The position numbers were made by a program, and so were the translations under genes. The notes beneath the pieces were generated by a model that was not told the origin of the DNA, did not search any database, and saw only the letters and a list, made by a program, of their open reading frames with translations. A DNA stretch of 64,000 nt, taken from the NCBI GenBank assembly GCA_041918615.1, contig JAYRVH010000077.1, forward strand, positions 1-64,000. Reading direction: 5' to 3'. This DNA is from JAEUJM01 sp041918615 (GTDB lineage: Bacteria > Actinomycetota > Acidimicrobiia > Acidimicrobiales > DATDAH01). Every line of letters begins with the position of its first letter. Within the stretch, counting starts at the first letter, position 1. Of the stretch, positions 26,301-33,603 are shown one piece after another.

Positions 26301-26693
26301 CGGGTCGTGCCGCTCCGCCCCACCTCGGTGCCCACCTGCGCCGTCGGCGGCGTGCGCTACCGGGCCTGGCAACCGCCCTCCGCGCTGCACCCCACGATCG
26401 GCGTGCACTCACCGCTCACGTTCGATCTCGTCGATCTCTGGAACGGCAGATCGCTCGGAGGGTGCACGTACCACGTGACCCACCCGGGCGGTCGCAACTA
26501 CGAGCGGTTCCCGGTCAACGCAAATGAGGCCGAGGCGCGGCGGACCGCGCGATTCAGCGCCCACGGGCACTCACCCGGCCCCGTCGCCGTCGCCGCGCTC
26601 CACAACGACCTCCCTGGCCTCGACCACTATCCTGGCACGCTCGATCTCCGGCGCCGGCCGGCGACATCTCCTCCTGACGAGGCCCCCGCCTGA
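23358..26693 (+). CDS. Transglutaminase-like/DUF2126 putative amidoligase fusion
   Basis: A 1111-residue fusion. The N-terminal transglutaminase-like part begins with the family opening (VALEHRSVYRFDRPVGLAPHVVRLRP) and has a complete papain-like triad: Cys181 (GSCRDSAW), His230 (DLHAWCE) and Asp246 (GLDPTSG). From about residue 310 to the end is the DUF2126 region, with TQGGEPTFVS, GGLLHVGQGKWYPGEPLPRWQ, DGTHSGTGGGNHVTLGG and FSGRFVGPTSQAPRVDEAR. DUF2126 is described as a putative glutamine-synthetase-fold amidoligase. GTG start; 15-bp gap after the alpha-E gene; its stop overlaps the next ATG by 1 bp. It could build and cleave, or exchange, amide bonds in one peptide-like product. Confidence 0.88.
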   Translation: MSIHVALEHRSVYRFDRPVGLAPHVVRLRPAPHSRTPVLSYSMTVAPERHFVNWQQDPFGNFAARLVFPEPVTELSITVDLIADMTVVNPFDFFLEPEAERYPFRYSDHLAHDLSPYLATTEDSLLLDDWMASLDTSGDRPIVDFVVDVNRRLLDTVAYTTRMAPGVQRPDETLKLALGSCRDSAWLLVQVLRRLGLAARFASGYLVQLTADEGARDGPPGPSEDFTDLHAWCETFLPGAGWIGLDPTSGLLCGEGHIPLACTPDPSGAAPVTGATDPCEVELHHTNVVTRVHEDPRVTKPYTDAQWARIDDVGRAVDRRLAEGDVRLTQGGEPTFVSTENPDAPEWMTAADGDEKRHKAWALALALADRFAPGGLLHVGQGKWYPGEPLPRWQIGVHWRPDGHPLWRRRSLIADPWTTGTAIPHEAAALTRSLVRRLGIPHDLVLAAYEDQFASLWAEARRPVGEPPIIDPNLLDHDDRSALVAAVDEGVDRRVDEGVDAGATIDPAGWVVPIHHTGTNWATSRWTFRRGRLVLVPGESPIGLRLPLDSISWVAPPAVPPRSPFAPTAALPSGDVPAGPLVPVPPAAEVVAVDDAPPTAVCVECRDGRIHVFLPPLDDLAPALELVAHVEEAAAEVDCAVVVEGYPPPGDARVRSLVVTPDPGVIEVNLHPAATWDELAETTAVLYDEARRCRLATERFELDGTHSGTGGGNHVTLGGPTPADSALLRRPSLLRSMVTYWQHHPSLSYLFSGRFVGPTSQAPRVDEARHDALDELEIAFAEIERHGDEPAPWLVDRAFRHLLTDLTGNTHRAEFCIDKLFSPDSERGRLGLLELRAFEMPPHPRMALMQALLIRAIVARVWEEPVTSSLVRWGTELHDRFMLPHDIAADLGTVIADLRDHGIDIEPSWFAPFLEFRFPRLGSTQIGGVTIELRAAIEPWLVLGEETAAGTTSRYVDSSLERLQVRVDGMTGARHLVTCNGRVVPLRPTSVPTCAVGGVRYRAWQPPSALHPTIGVHSPLTFDLVDLWNGRSLGGCTYHVTHPGGRNYERFPVNANEAEARRTARFSAHGHSPGPVAVAALHNDLPGLDHYPGTLDLRRRPATSPPDEAPA

Positions 26694-29239
26694 TGCAGCC
26701 GATGACCGCCACCACCGAGTTGTTCGCCGGCTACCGCGACGACGACGGTGCGTTCGACGAGATGGTGGACGAGCGTGGGCAACGTCGGCCCCACTGGGAC
26801 AAGCTCGCCACCTCGCTCGACCGCCTCGGCCGCGACGACCTGGCCCGGAGCCGTGCGGAGGCCCGGCGCCTCCTCGACGCCGACGGCGTCACCTACTACC
26901 CCGGCGAGGCCGGCTCCGATGAATGGCAGCTCGACGCGCTGCCCGTCGTGGTCAGCGGCGACGAGTGGGCCGATCTCGCCCGGGCCATCGTCCAACGCAC
27001 CCAGCTGCTCGACCTTCTGCTCGCCGATCTGTACGGGCCCCGCGAGCTGCTGCGCAGCGGCGTCCTGCCGCCCGAGGTCGTGTTCGGCCACCCCGGGTTC
27101 CTCCGGGAGTGCGACGGTGTCCGGCTCCCCGGGGTGCACCAACTGTTCCTCACGGCCACCGACATCGCCCGTGACCAGGACGGCGAACGGGTCGCACTGT
27201 CCGACCGCACCCAGGCGCCTTCGGGCGCGGGGTACGCACTGGAGAACCGCACCGTCATCTCCCGGGTGTTCCCCCGCATCTACCGCGACAACGAGGTGCA
27301 GCGTCTCGCGCCGTTCTTCCGCCAGCTCCGCGCCTCGCTCCGCGAGGTCGCCCCGCCCACCGATGGTCCGCCTCGCATCGTCGTGTTGACACCCGGACCC
27401 CGCAGCGAGACGGCCTTCGAGCACGCGCTCCTCGCCTCACACCTCGGCTACCCCTTGGTGAAGGGCACGGATCTACGCGTCCGCAACGGTCGGGTGTGGA
27501 TGCACGCCCTGGGCCGCCTGGATCCCGTGCACGTCATCCTGCGCCGAGTCGACTCCGGCTTCTGCGATCCGCTCGAGCTCCAGCCCGACTCGCATCTCGG
27601 CGTGCCGGGCCTCGTCGAGGCCTGCCGTCTCGGGAGCGTGTCGGTCGTCAACACGCTCGGGAGCGGCGTGCTGGAGAACCCCGCCCTCCTGCCGTTCCTC
27701 CCCGCGCTGGCGTCGGCGCTGCTCGGTGAGCCACTCCGCCTGCCGTCAGTGGCGACATGGTGGTGCGGTGAGCCGTCGTCGCTCAGCCACGTGCTCGCCA
27801 ACCTCGACGAGCTGGTTCTGAAGCCGGTGGCCCGTGGCCCGGCGACCCGCACCATCATCGGATCCCAGCTCGACGGTGCCGCCGTCGACACGCTCCGCCG
27901 CTCCATCACCGCGCGCCCTCATCAATGGGTGGGCCAGGAATCGGTCGCCGTCGGCACGGTACCGGCGCTCATCGGCGACATGGTCGAACCCCGACGAGCC
28001 ATCCTCCGCACGTTCGCGGTGGCCGCCGGCGACGGCTACCAGGTCATGCCCGGCGGGCTCACCCGCGTCGCGACCGAGCCTGACGGCGGCCTCATCACCA
28101 GCCAGACCGGCGCGTCGAGCAAGGACACGTGGGTCCTCTCCGACGAACCCGAACAGTTGAGTGGCTTCTGGCTCCAGTCCGGTCCGACGGTCGATGTGGT
28201 GGTCCCCGAGTCGTCGATGTCGTCACGGGCCGCGGAGAACCTGTTCTGGCTCGGAAGGTACGCGGAACGAGCCGAGACCATGGTGCGCATGGTCCGGGTG
28301 ACATCGGATCGCCGCAACGAGTTCGCCTCGGGGAACATCGCGGCCGGGGACGCATGTCTGGACATCCTGCTCCCGGCCCTGAGCCAGGTCAGCGGCACGC
28401 TCCCCGGTTTCGCCGGCGAGGCGGGCGCCGACCACCGCCACGCCCCGAGCGACGAGCTGCGCTCCCTCGTGTGCGACACGGACCGGACGGGCTCACTCGC
28501 CTTCGACGTCGCCCGCATGCTCGAAGCCGCGTCGGAGGTCCGCGACCAGTTGAGCCCCGACACGTGGCTCGTCATCGGCCACCTCGACCGTGATCTCGCC
28601 AGCCTCGACCGACGGTTCGGGAGCAGCGCCGCGCAGGCCGCGCTCGGCCGCGTGATGCAGGGGTTGCTCGCGCTCGCGGGCCTGTCGGCCGAGTCGATGG
28701 TCCGCGACCCGGGATGGCAGCTCATGGAGATCGGTCGACGGATGGAGCGGGCGATTCAACTCTGCCAACTCCTCGATGCCACGGTCGTCGAGGTCGCCGA
28801 CCTGGCCACGGACAGCCTCGTGCTCGAGTCCACCTTGACCATGGCCGAGAGCATCATCACGTATCGGCGTCGCTACCGGGGCCAGGCGCAACTCCAGACG
28901 GTGCTCGACCTCCTCCTCCTCGACACCCGCAACCCTCGATCGATCGCCTACCAGCTCGAGATGCTCGACGAGCACCTCTCGACGCTCCCGGGCGCGTCGA
29001 CGGTGAGCCCGTCGGCCGCGACACGCCGAGCACTGGCCGCCCGGGAGGCCGTGGCCACCGCCGACACCGCGGTGCTGTCACGGGCCGACGACCACCGGCG
29101 GCGAGACCACCTGCGCCTCCTGCTCGCGACGCTCGTCGACCACCTCACCAGCGCTGCGGCCGCGCTCGACACCGAGCACTTCATCTACCAGCTCCCACAG
29201 CAGACCGTGTTCACCCCGAACAACGCAGGCCGGCGATGA
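26693..29239 (+). CDS. Circularly permuted ATP-grasp fused to alpha-E domain
   Basis: An 848-residue two-domain protein. Residues about 1-500 are a second circularly permuted ATP-grasp module (QAPSGAGYALENRTVISRVFP, VLTPGPRSETAFEHALLASHLG, LVLKPVARGPATRTIIG, MPGGLTRVATEPDGG with SSKDTW). From about 507, SRAAENLFWLGRYAERAETM starts a complete alpha-E domain to about 830. It is the fused counterpart of the split pair upstream, so the cluster has two ATP-grasp/alpha-E units. The ATP-binding stretch (ARGPATRTIIG) differs from the upstream copy (NESGGYGIYVG), suggesting different substrates or altered activity. TGATG overlap with the previous gene; ATGA overlap with the next. Confidence 0.88.
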   Translation: MQPMTATTELFAGYRDDDGAFDEMVDERGQRRPHWDKLATSLDRLGRDDLARSRAEARRLLDADGVTYYPGEAGSDEWQLDALPVVVSGDEWADLARAIVQRTQLLDLLLADLYGPRELLRSGVLPPEVVFGHPGFLRECDGVRLPGVHQLFLTATDIARDQDGERVALSDRTQAPSGAGYALENRTVISRVFPRIYRDNEVQRLAPFFRQLRASLREVAPPTDGPPRIVVLTPGPRSETAFEHALLASHLGYPLVKGTDLRVRNGRVWMHALGRLDPVHVILRRVDSGFCDPLELQPDSHLGVPGLVEACRLGSVSVVNTLGSGVLENPALLPFLPALASALLGEPLRLPSVATWWCGEPSSLSHVLANLDELVLKPVARGPATRTIIGSQLDGAAVDTLRRSITARPHQWVGQESVAVGTVPALIGDMVEPRRAILRTFAVAAGDGYQVMPGGLTRVATEPDGGLITSQTGASSKDTWVLSDEPEQLSGFWLQSGPTVDVVVPESSMSSRAAENLFWLGRYAERAETMVRMVRVTSDRRNEFASGNIAAGDACLDILLPALSQVSGTLPGFAGEAGADHRHAPSDELRSLVCDTDRTGSLAFDVARMLEAASEVRDQLSPDTWLVIGHLDRDLASLDRRFGSSAAQAALGRVMQGLLALAGLSAESMVRDPGWQLMEIGRRMERAIQLCQLLDATVVEVADLATDSLVLESTLTMAESIITYRRRYRGQAQLQTVLDLLLLDTRNPRSIAYQLEMLDEHLSTLPGASTVSPSAATRRALAAREAVATADTAVLSRADDHRRRDHLRLLLATLVDHLTSAAAALDTEHFIYQLPQQTVFTPNNAGRR

Positions 29240-30144
29240 CCTACCGGGTCGTCCACCGCACCGAGTACCACTACGACGCGTCGGTGTCGTCGAGCTACGG
29301 CGAGGTCCATCTCCACCCGCGAGAGGCGCCGGGCCAGCAGTGCTACTCGGCCGCGGTCTCCGTCGATCCGTTCCCCGAGGACTACCGGGAACGCCGCGAC
29401 TTCTTCGGGAACCGCGTCGCGCACTTCCACGTCCGTGCACCGCATTCGACGCTCGTGGTGACGGCGACGAGCGTCGTCGATGTCCGCGACCGCATGGCGA
29501 CGTTGCGTCGTCTCGGCGATCGCACCTGGGAAGTGGCGCGTGACGGGCTCAGGGGTGGCCGCGGGGCCGAGTGCCTCGACGCCCGGCAGTTCGCCCTCGA
29601 CTCCCCGAGGGTGCCCTCGTCCGACACCGCCCGCGTGTTCGCCGGCGAGTCGTTCCCTCCCGGCCGTCCGATCGCCGAGGCACTGGCCGACCTCGCCCAC
29701 CGCATCCATGGGGAGTTCGAGTTCGCGCCCGGCTCCACCTCCGTGTCCACGTCGGTCGACCTGGTGCTCGAGAAGCGAAAGGGGGTCTGCCAGGACTTCG
29801 CTCACCTTGCGATCGCAGGCCTTCGGTCGCTTGGACTCGCGTGCCGGTACGTCAGCGGCTACCTCGAGACGCTCCCGCCGCCCGGACGACCTCGACTCCA
29901 GGGCGCCGATGTCTCCCACGCGTGGCTCTCGGTGTTCGTGCCCGAGGTGGGTTGGGTCGACGTCGACCCGACCAACGACCAGTTCGCGAACGACCGGTAC
30001 GTGACGGTGGCCTGGGGCCGGGACTACGGCGACGTGCCCCCGATGAAGGGTGTGATCTTCACCGAGGCGAAGACGCGCGAACTCGAGGTGACCGTCGACG
30101 TCGTCGAGCTGGCCGACGACGACCCCGTCCTCGTAGGCGCCTGA
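29236..30144 (+). CDS. Transglutaminase-like cysteine peptidase/transamidase
   Basis: A 302-residue stand-alone transglutaminase-family protein. It starts MTYRVVHRTEYHYDASVSSSYGE, the typical N-terminal beta domain. The core carries Cys185 (GVCQDFAHLAI), His228 (VSHAWLSV) and Asp244 (DVDPTND), so the catalytic triad is intact. It overlaps the preceding ATP-grasp/alpha-E gene by 4 bp and is the last plus-strand gene of the cluster. No signal peptide is visible. In other bacteria this protein type is consistently linked to ATP-grasp/alpha-E genes. Whether it hydrolyses or transfers amide bonds is unknown. Confidence 0.88.
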   Translation: MTYRVVHRTEYHYDASVSSSYGEVHLHPREAPGQQCYSAAVSVDPFPEDYRERRDFFGNRVAHFHVRAPHSTLVVTATSVVDVRDRMATLRRLGDRTWEVARDGLRGGRGAECLDARQFALDSPRVPSSDTARVFAGESFPPGRPIAEALADLAHRIHGEFEFAPGSTSVSTSVDLVLEKRKGVCQDFAHLAIAGLRSLGLACRYVSGYLETLPPPGRPRLQGADVSHAWLSVFVPEVGWVDVDPTNDQFANDRYVTVAWGRDYGDVPPMKGVIFTEAKTRELEVTVDVVELADDDPVLVGA

Positions 30145-30163
30145 TCTCGCCGGGCGCGCCGGC

Positions 30164-31012
30164 TCAGCCCGTGGCGAGCGTGGTCACGGTCGCGTGGTCG
30201 TCGAACGGGAGATCACCGGCGACCACCGCGAAGACCTCGGTCGACAGCAGCTCGACGTCGCCGCGCAGGGTGGCCATGAACGCCGTGTCCGCCGCGTCAC
30301 GTCCTGTCGCGATCCGCACGAGGGTCGACCGCGGTGCGAGGCGTGTCGGATCGAGCACCTCCCAGCGACCGTTGCCCCAGATCTCGACGACGACATGGAA
30401 GTCCATCCACCCGAGCCCAGGCGCGAACACCGATACGAAGCGCGCCGGCACGCCGAGCGCCCGACACATCGCGATCGTCAGGTGGGCGAAGTCGCGGCAG
30501 ACGCCCCGACCGGACAGGAGCGTTTCGAGCGCGGTGTCGGTGTGCTGACTCGAGCCGGAGATGTAGGCCACCCGCTCGAAGACCCATGACGCCACAGCCC
30601 GGGCGGTTTGGCCCGGCGAGACGGGCGGCCCCAGCTCGGCGCGGGCGAACCCGCCGATCGCGTCGGACGGGCAGTACCGGCTCTGACGCAGGGCGGTGAT
30701 CACCTCGTCGTCGATGAGCGATGACCCGTCGGGTGGGCCGTCGGGGTCGGGACCGATCGACGTGGTCGAGGTCTCGTAGCTCACCGTCAGGGGGCCGGTC
30801 GGCGCGTCGACGACATGGACCCGACCGCCGTGGGGGGCGGTCGACTCGACGACACCGAGCGGTTCGCCGCCGACGCCACCCAGCACGACCAACCGCTCCG
30901 ATGCGCGATCGGCGGGCATCGTCGCCGGCGCGATCTGCATGGCGATCGTGCTCGGTTCATGGGCCTCGAGGCGGATGGTGCAGCCGACCTCGCGGCGCGC
31001 GCCGATCCTCAC
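30164..31012 (-). CDS. Transglutaminase-like protein, convergent copy
   Basis: A 282-residue protein on the opposite strand, ending 19 bp from the previous gene's stop. The core is GVCRDFAHLTIAMCRALGVPARFVS, then MDFHVVVEIWGNGRWEVLDPT, giving Cys, His and Asp of the triad. The GTG at 31012 is chosen because VRIGARREVGCTIRLEA matches the usual beginning of this subfamily. The longer frame upstream reads through dabA and the DUF433 shard. It lies 25 bp downstream of dabA on the same strand, so it may be read from the dab promoter, but its family ties it to the amidoligase cluster. Confidence 0.8.
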   Translation of the reverse strand: MRIGARREVGCTIRLEAHEPSTIAMQIAPATMPADRASERLVVLGGVGGEPLGVVESTAPHGGRVHVVDAPTGPLTVSYETSTTSIGPDPDGPPDGSSLIDDEVITALRQSRYCPSDAIGGFARAELGPPVSPGQTARAVASWVFERVAYISGSSQHTDTALETLLSGRGVCRDFAHLTIAMCRALGVPARFVSVFAPGLGWMDFHVVVEIWGNGRWEVLDPTRLAPRSTLVRIATGRDAADTAFMATLRGDVELLSTEVFAVVAGDLPFDDHATVTTLATG

Positions 31013-31037
31013 CGGTGACGCCGAACAGGAGGTACCG

Positions 31038-33599
31038 TCAGACGGCCGTTGCGGTCGGGTTCGACGGTGATGCGCTCGAACGCCATGGGCCAATGGTACG
31101 TACTGCTCGCCGCCCACCACGGAGCGCCTGCACCTGCACCCCGTGCTCGGCGGCGGGGGTCAGCGCCCGCGGCGCCCATCCCGCCGCGGTCCGCTGCTGC
31201 CAGGGGTGGTCCCCGTCCTGCCGGGCCACGAGGTGGATCCACCCGTTGTCGACGAGTCGGGCGAGCGTTGCCGAACCGGCGATGGCGACGTCGATGTGGT
31301 CGAGCCGGCCCTGGACCACGGCCAGCAGGCGGACGGGCTCGTGGAGCAGCCGGTCGCCGTCCCGGACCGACTGGAGGGCCAGGCCACGGCGCAGGTCGCC
31401 GCTCGGCCCGCTCAGCACGCCGACGTCGCCGAGCACGTTGTGGACGGCTTTGGTCCCGGCACCGAACTGCTCGGGGTCGGTGGTGGAGAAGTAGTACTGC
31501 GCGTTGATCCACTGGGCCACGATCAGCGGCGCGGTCAGGATTCCCGTGAGGGTGGAGCCGTTCGTGTCGGCGGCGGCGTCGTAGGAGTGGAGGAACACGC
31601 GCCGACCGAGGTCGATGCCGGCGGTCAGCGTTCGGGGCCCGACCACGAAGGCCATGTTCCCGGCGAGGCCGAGCTCGGCCAGCGGTTCGGCCCAGTCGCG
31701 ACCACGCTGCCGCACCGCTTGCACGATGGACCGTGGCCGCCGGTTCGCGGGATCGGCGGCTCCGGGCAGCATCGCCGCCCGGTCGAGCGCCGCCAGGGTG
31801 CCGGCCCGGTCGAGGTCGGACCGGAGGTCGGACACCGCACCCTCGTGCTCGGCCGGCACCCGGTCGAGGTCGAGCAGGGTCACCGTGTCGGTGGTGGTGT
31901 CGTGCAGCGCGGCGAGGAACCACGTGTCGTCCTCGATGGTGGTCCCGGTTTCGGCGACGGCGGCCCGCACTGCGGGGTCGTTCGCCATCGCCGCCAGGGC
32001 TCTTGCGTTGGCGGCGCCCCCGTGGCCACCGCACGCCCCACAGGCGAGCCCCGACTCGAGGGGGTTGTTGTCGGTGCGGGCATCGTGCCCGCACAGCACC
32101 ACCAACGGTGCCGGTGCCCGGCCGATGCCGAGTCGCATTACGCCGGCCACGAGAGCGGCCTGGGCCTCGACCGTGAGCGGAGCCAGGTCGAAGCTGGTGG
32201 CCGCGGACCGGGGGCGATCGTGGGGGAGATGGTCGCCGACCCACGCGGCCAGCCGTGGCATCGCGGTGCGGGCCGCGGCAACGGGCCCCGCGATCCACCC
32301 TGCGCCTTCGGCAAGGGCGAGGGGAGCGATGGGGTGGTACTTGGCGGCTCGCCACGCATCGTCCATCCCGGCCGTCGTGCGCTCGTGTGAGAGAAGCCGC
32401 TCGACCTCGACCTCGGCCCCGTGCCCTGCGGCCGGGACCTCGTGCAGGTCGACCGAGGGCTGGAGCAGCACCGGGAACTGGTCGGTGGCCGCACCACCGG
32501 TGACCGGGTGGACCCGAGCCGCCAAGCCGAAGAACCCGGCGTATCCGTAGGTCTCGTAGGGCCCGACGCGCTCGAGGTGGCGACGGAGGCCTTCGGACCG
32601 CACGTCGATGCAGCACACCACCTGAGCCTTTGCGGGCTCCTGGTCGCCGGACCGGCCGTGGCCCGGCGCCTCGGCACCCATCGAGCCCAGCAGGGAGTCG
32701 TGCACACTGCGCTCGTACGCGTCGAGCCAGACCATCTCCCTCTCGGTCGACGGGAGCCTGGTCAGTGTCTCGGCGACCGCCTCATGGTCGGCCCGGCCCA
32801 TGCAGGCGGCCACTGCCGCTGATCGTTCGGCCAACGTCGACGCCGCCGGGCCGGCTTCCGGCCCGTCGCCCACCCACCGGGAGCCGCCGTCCACCATCAC
32901 CGATTCGAGAACGACGCACGCGGCCAGGTAGCCGATCATCGTGTCGTTGCCATGTTGCTCCTGGCGCCAACGCATGTGCGCTGCCCACCCCGGCAGGGCG
33001 GCCGTCTCGCACTCGAGGTAGGACCGTTGGGCGTGGCGGGGAACCCCGAGCTGCTCGAGGCCCCAGAGCAACGCCGAGGCGACGTCCTCGGGGAGCGAGG
33101 TGGGCAGGCGGTGATGGTCGGCACGCCACGAGCGCCAGAGGTCGCCGGGATCGGGGAGCGTCGACCACTCGGCGCACCATTCCGCGATCTCGATGTCGAG
33201 CTGGGGCCGTACCCGGGTGCCGTGCCGCAGGTCGTGCCGCTCGGCGACGGTGAGGGCGGACCGATGTGGGGCGGGTTCGTCGATCCCGTGCACCAGGTCG
33301 GTGAGCAGCACGGCCAGTTCGGCCTGTGTCACGTCACCGACCCGATGCTTGACGGCCGCCTCGAGGTGCTCGCCGGGTATCCGACCCGAGGCGTGCGCGG
33401 CTCGCATCTCCGACAGGGCCAGATGGCCGCGGGTGCCGAAGAGGCGTTCACCGTCGATCAGGGCCTGCTCGAACGGACGGTCTTCGAAGCCCGAGAGCGG
33501 GTTCACCGCGATGATCGAGGAGAGCGGCCAGCTCGGCGCCACGACCAGGGCGGCGAGGGCGACGTCGTCGCGGAGACGCTCGAGGTCTGTGCTGTTCAC
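31038..33599 (-). CDS. dabA: Inorganic carbon transporter subunit DabA (DUF2309)
   Basis: An 853-residue DUF2309 protein. The beta-carbonic-anhydrase-like zinc site is complete: Cys330 and Asp332 in VVCCIDVRSEGLRRHLE, and His505 and Cys520 in CGHDARTDNNPLESGLACG, with the same 15-residue His-Cys spacing as characterised DabA. WPLSSIIAVNPLSGFED near the N-terminus is also typical. DabA with the membrane subunit DabB forms an energy-coupled pump that traps CO2 as bicarbonate. GTG start with GGAGGGTGA just upstream, 4 bp after the dabB stop. The last 20 or so residues are read through a DUF433 gene shard, so the native C-terminus has probably been replaced. The zinc site is unaffected. Confidence 0.9.
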   Translation of the reverse strand: MNSTDLERLRDDVALAALVVAPSWPLSSIIAVNPLSGFEDRPFEQALIDGERLFGTRGHLALSEMRAAHASGRIPGEHLEAAVKHRVGDVTQAELAVLLTDLVHGIDEPAPHRSALTVAERHDLRHGTRVRPQLDIEIAEWCAEWSTLPDPGDLWRSWRADHHRLPTSLPEDVASALLWGLEQLGVPRHAQRSYLECETAALPGWAAHMRWRQEQHGNDTMIGYLAACVVLESVMVDGGSRWVGDGPEAGPAASTLAERSAAVAACMGRADHEAVAETLTRLPSTEREMVWLDAYERSVHDSLLGSMGAEAPGHGRSGDQEPAKAQVVCCIDVRSEGLRRHLERVGPYETYGYAGFFGLAARVHPVTGGAATDQFPVLLQPSVDLHEVPAAGHGAEVEVERLLSHERTTAGMDDAWRAAKYHPIAPLALAEGAGWIAGPVAAARTAMPRLAAWVGDHLPHDRPRSAATSFDLAPLTVEAQAALVAGVMRLGIGRAPAPLVVLCGHDARTDNNPLESGLACGACGGHGGAANARALAAMANDPAVRAAVAETGTTIEDDTWFLAALHDTTTDTVTLLDLDRVPAEHEGAVSDLRSDLDRAGTLAALDRAAMLPGAADPANRRPRSIVQAVRQRGRDWAEPLAELGLAGNMAFVVGPRTLTAGIDLGRRVFLHSYDAAADTNGSTLTGILTAPLIVAQWINAQYYFSTTDPEQFGAGTKAVHNVLGDVGVLSGPSGDLRRGLALQSVRDGDRLLHEPVRLLAVVQGRLDHIDVAIAGSATLARLVDNGWIHLVARQDGDHPWQQRTAAGWAPRALTPAAEHGVQVQALRGGRRAVRTIGPWRSSASPSNPTATAV
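31051..31101 (-). pseudogene. Shard of a DUF433 gene 5' end inside dabA
   Basis: These 51 bp match 548-598 with only two mismatches. On the minus strand they carry the sequence just upstream of a DUF433 gene (including TACCATTGGCCC), its ATG and the codons for MAFERITVEPDR; after that the similarity ends. The segment lies within the 3' end of the dabA reading frame but is read there in a different frame. Confidence 0.8.
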
Positions 33600-33603
33600 G
33601 GGC

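Noticed and set aside
30144..30164. Convergent 3' ends of two transglutaminase genes considered as a bidirectional terminator
   Set aside because: The 19-bp gap contains no inverted repeat able to form a stable hairpin.
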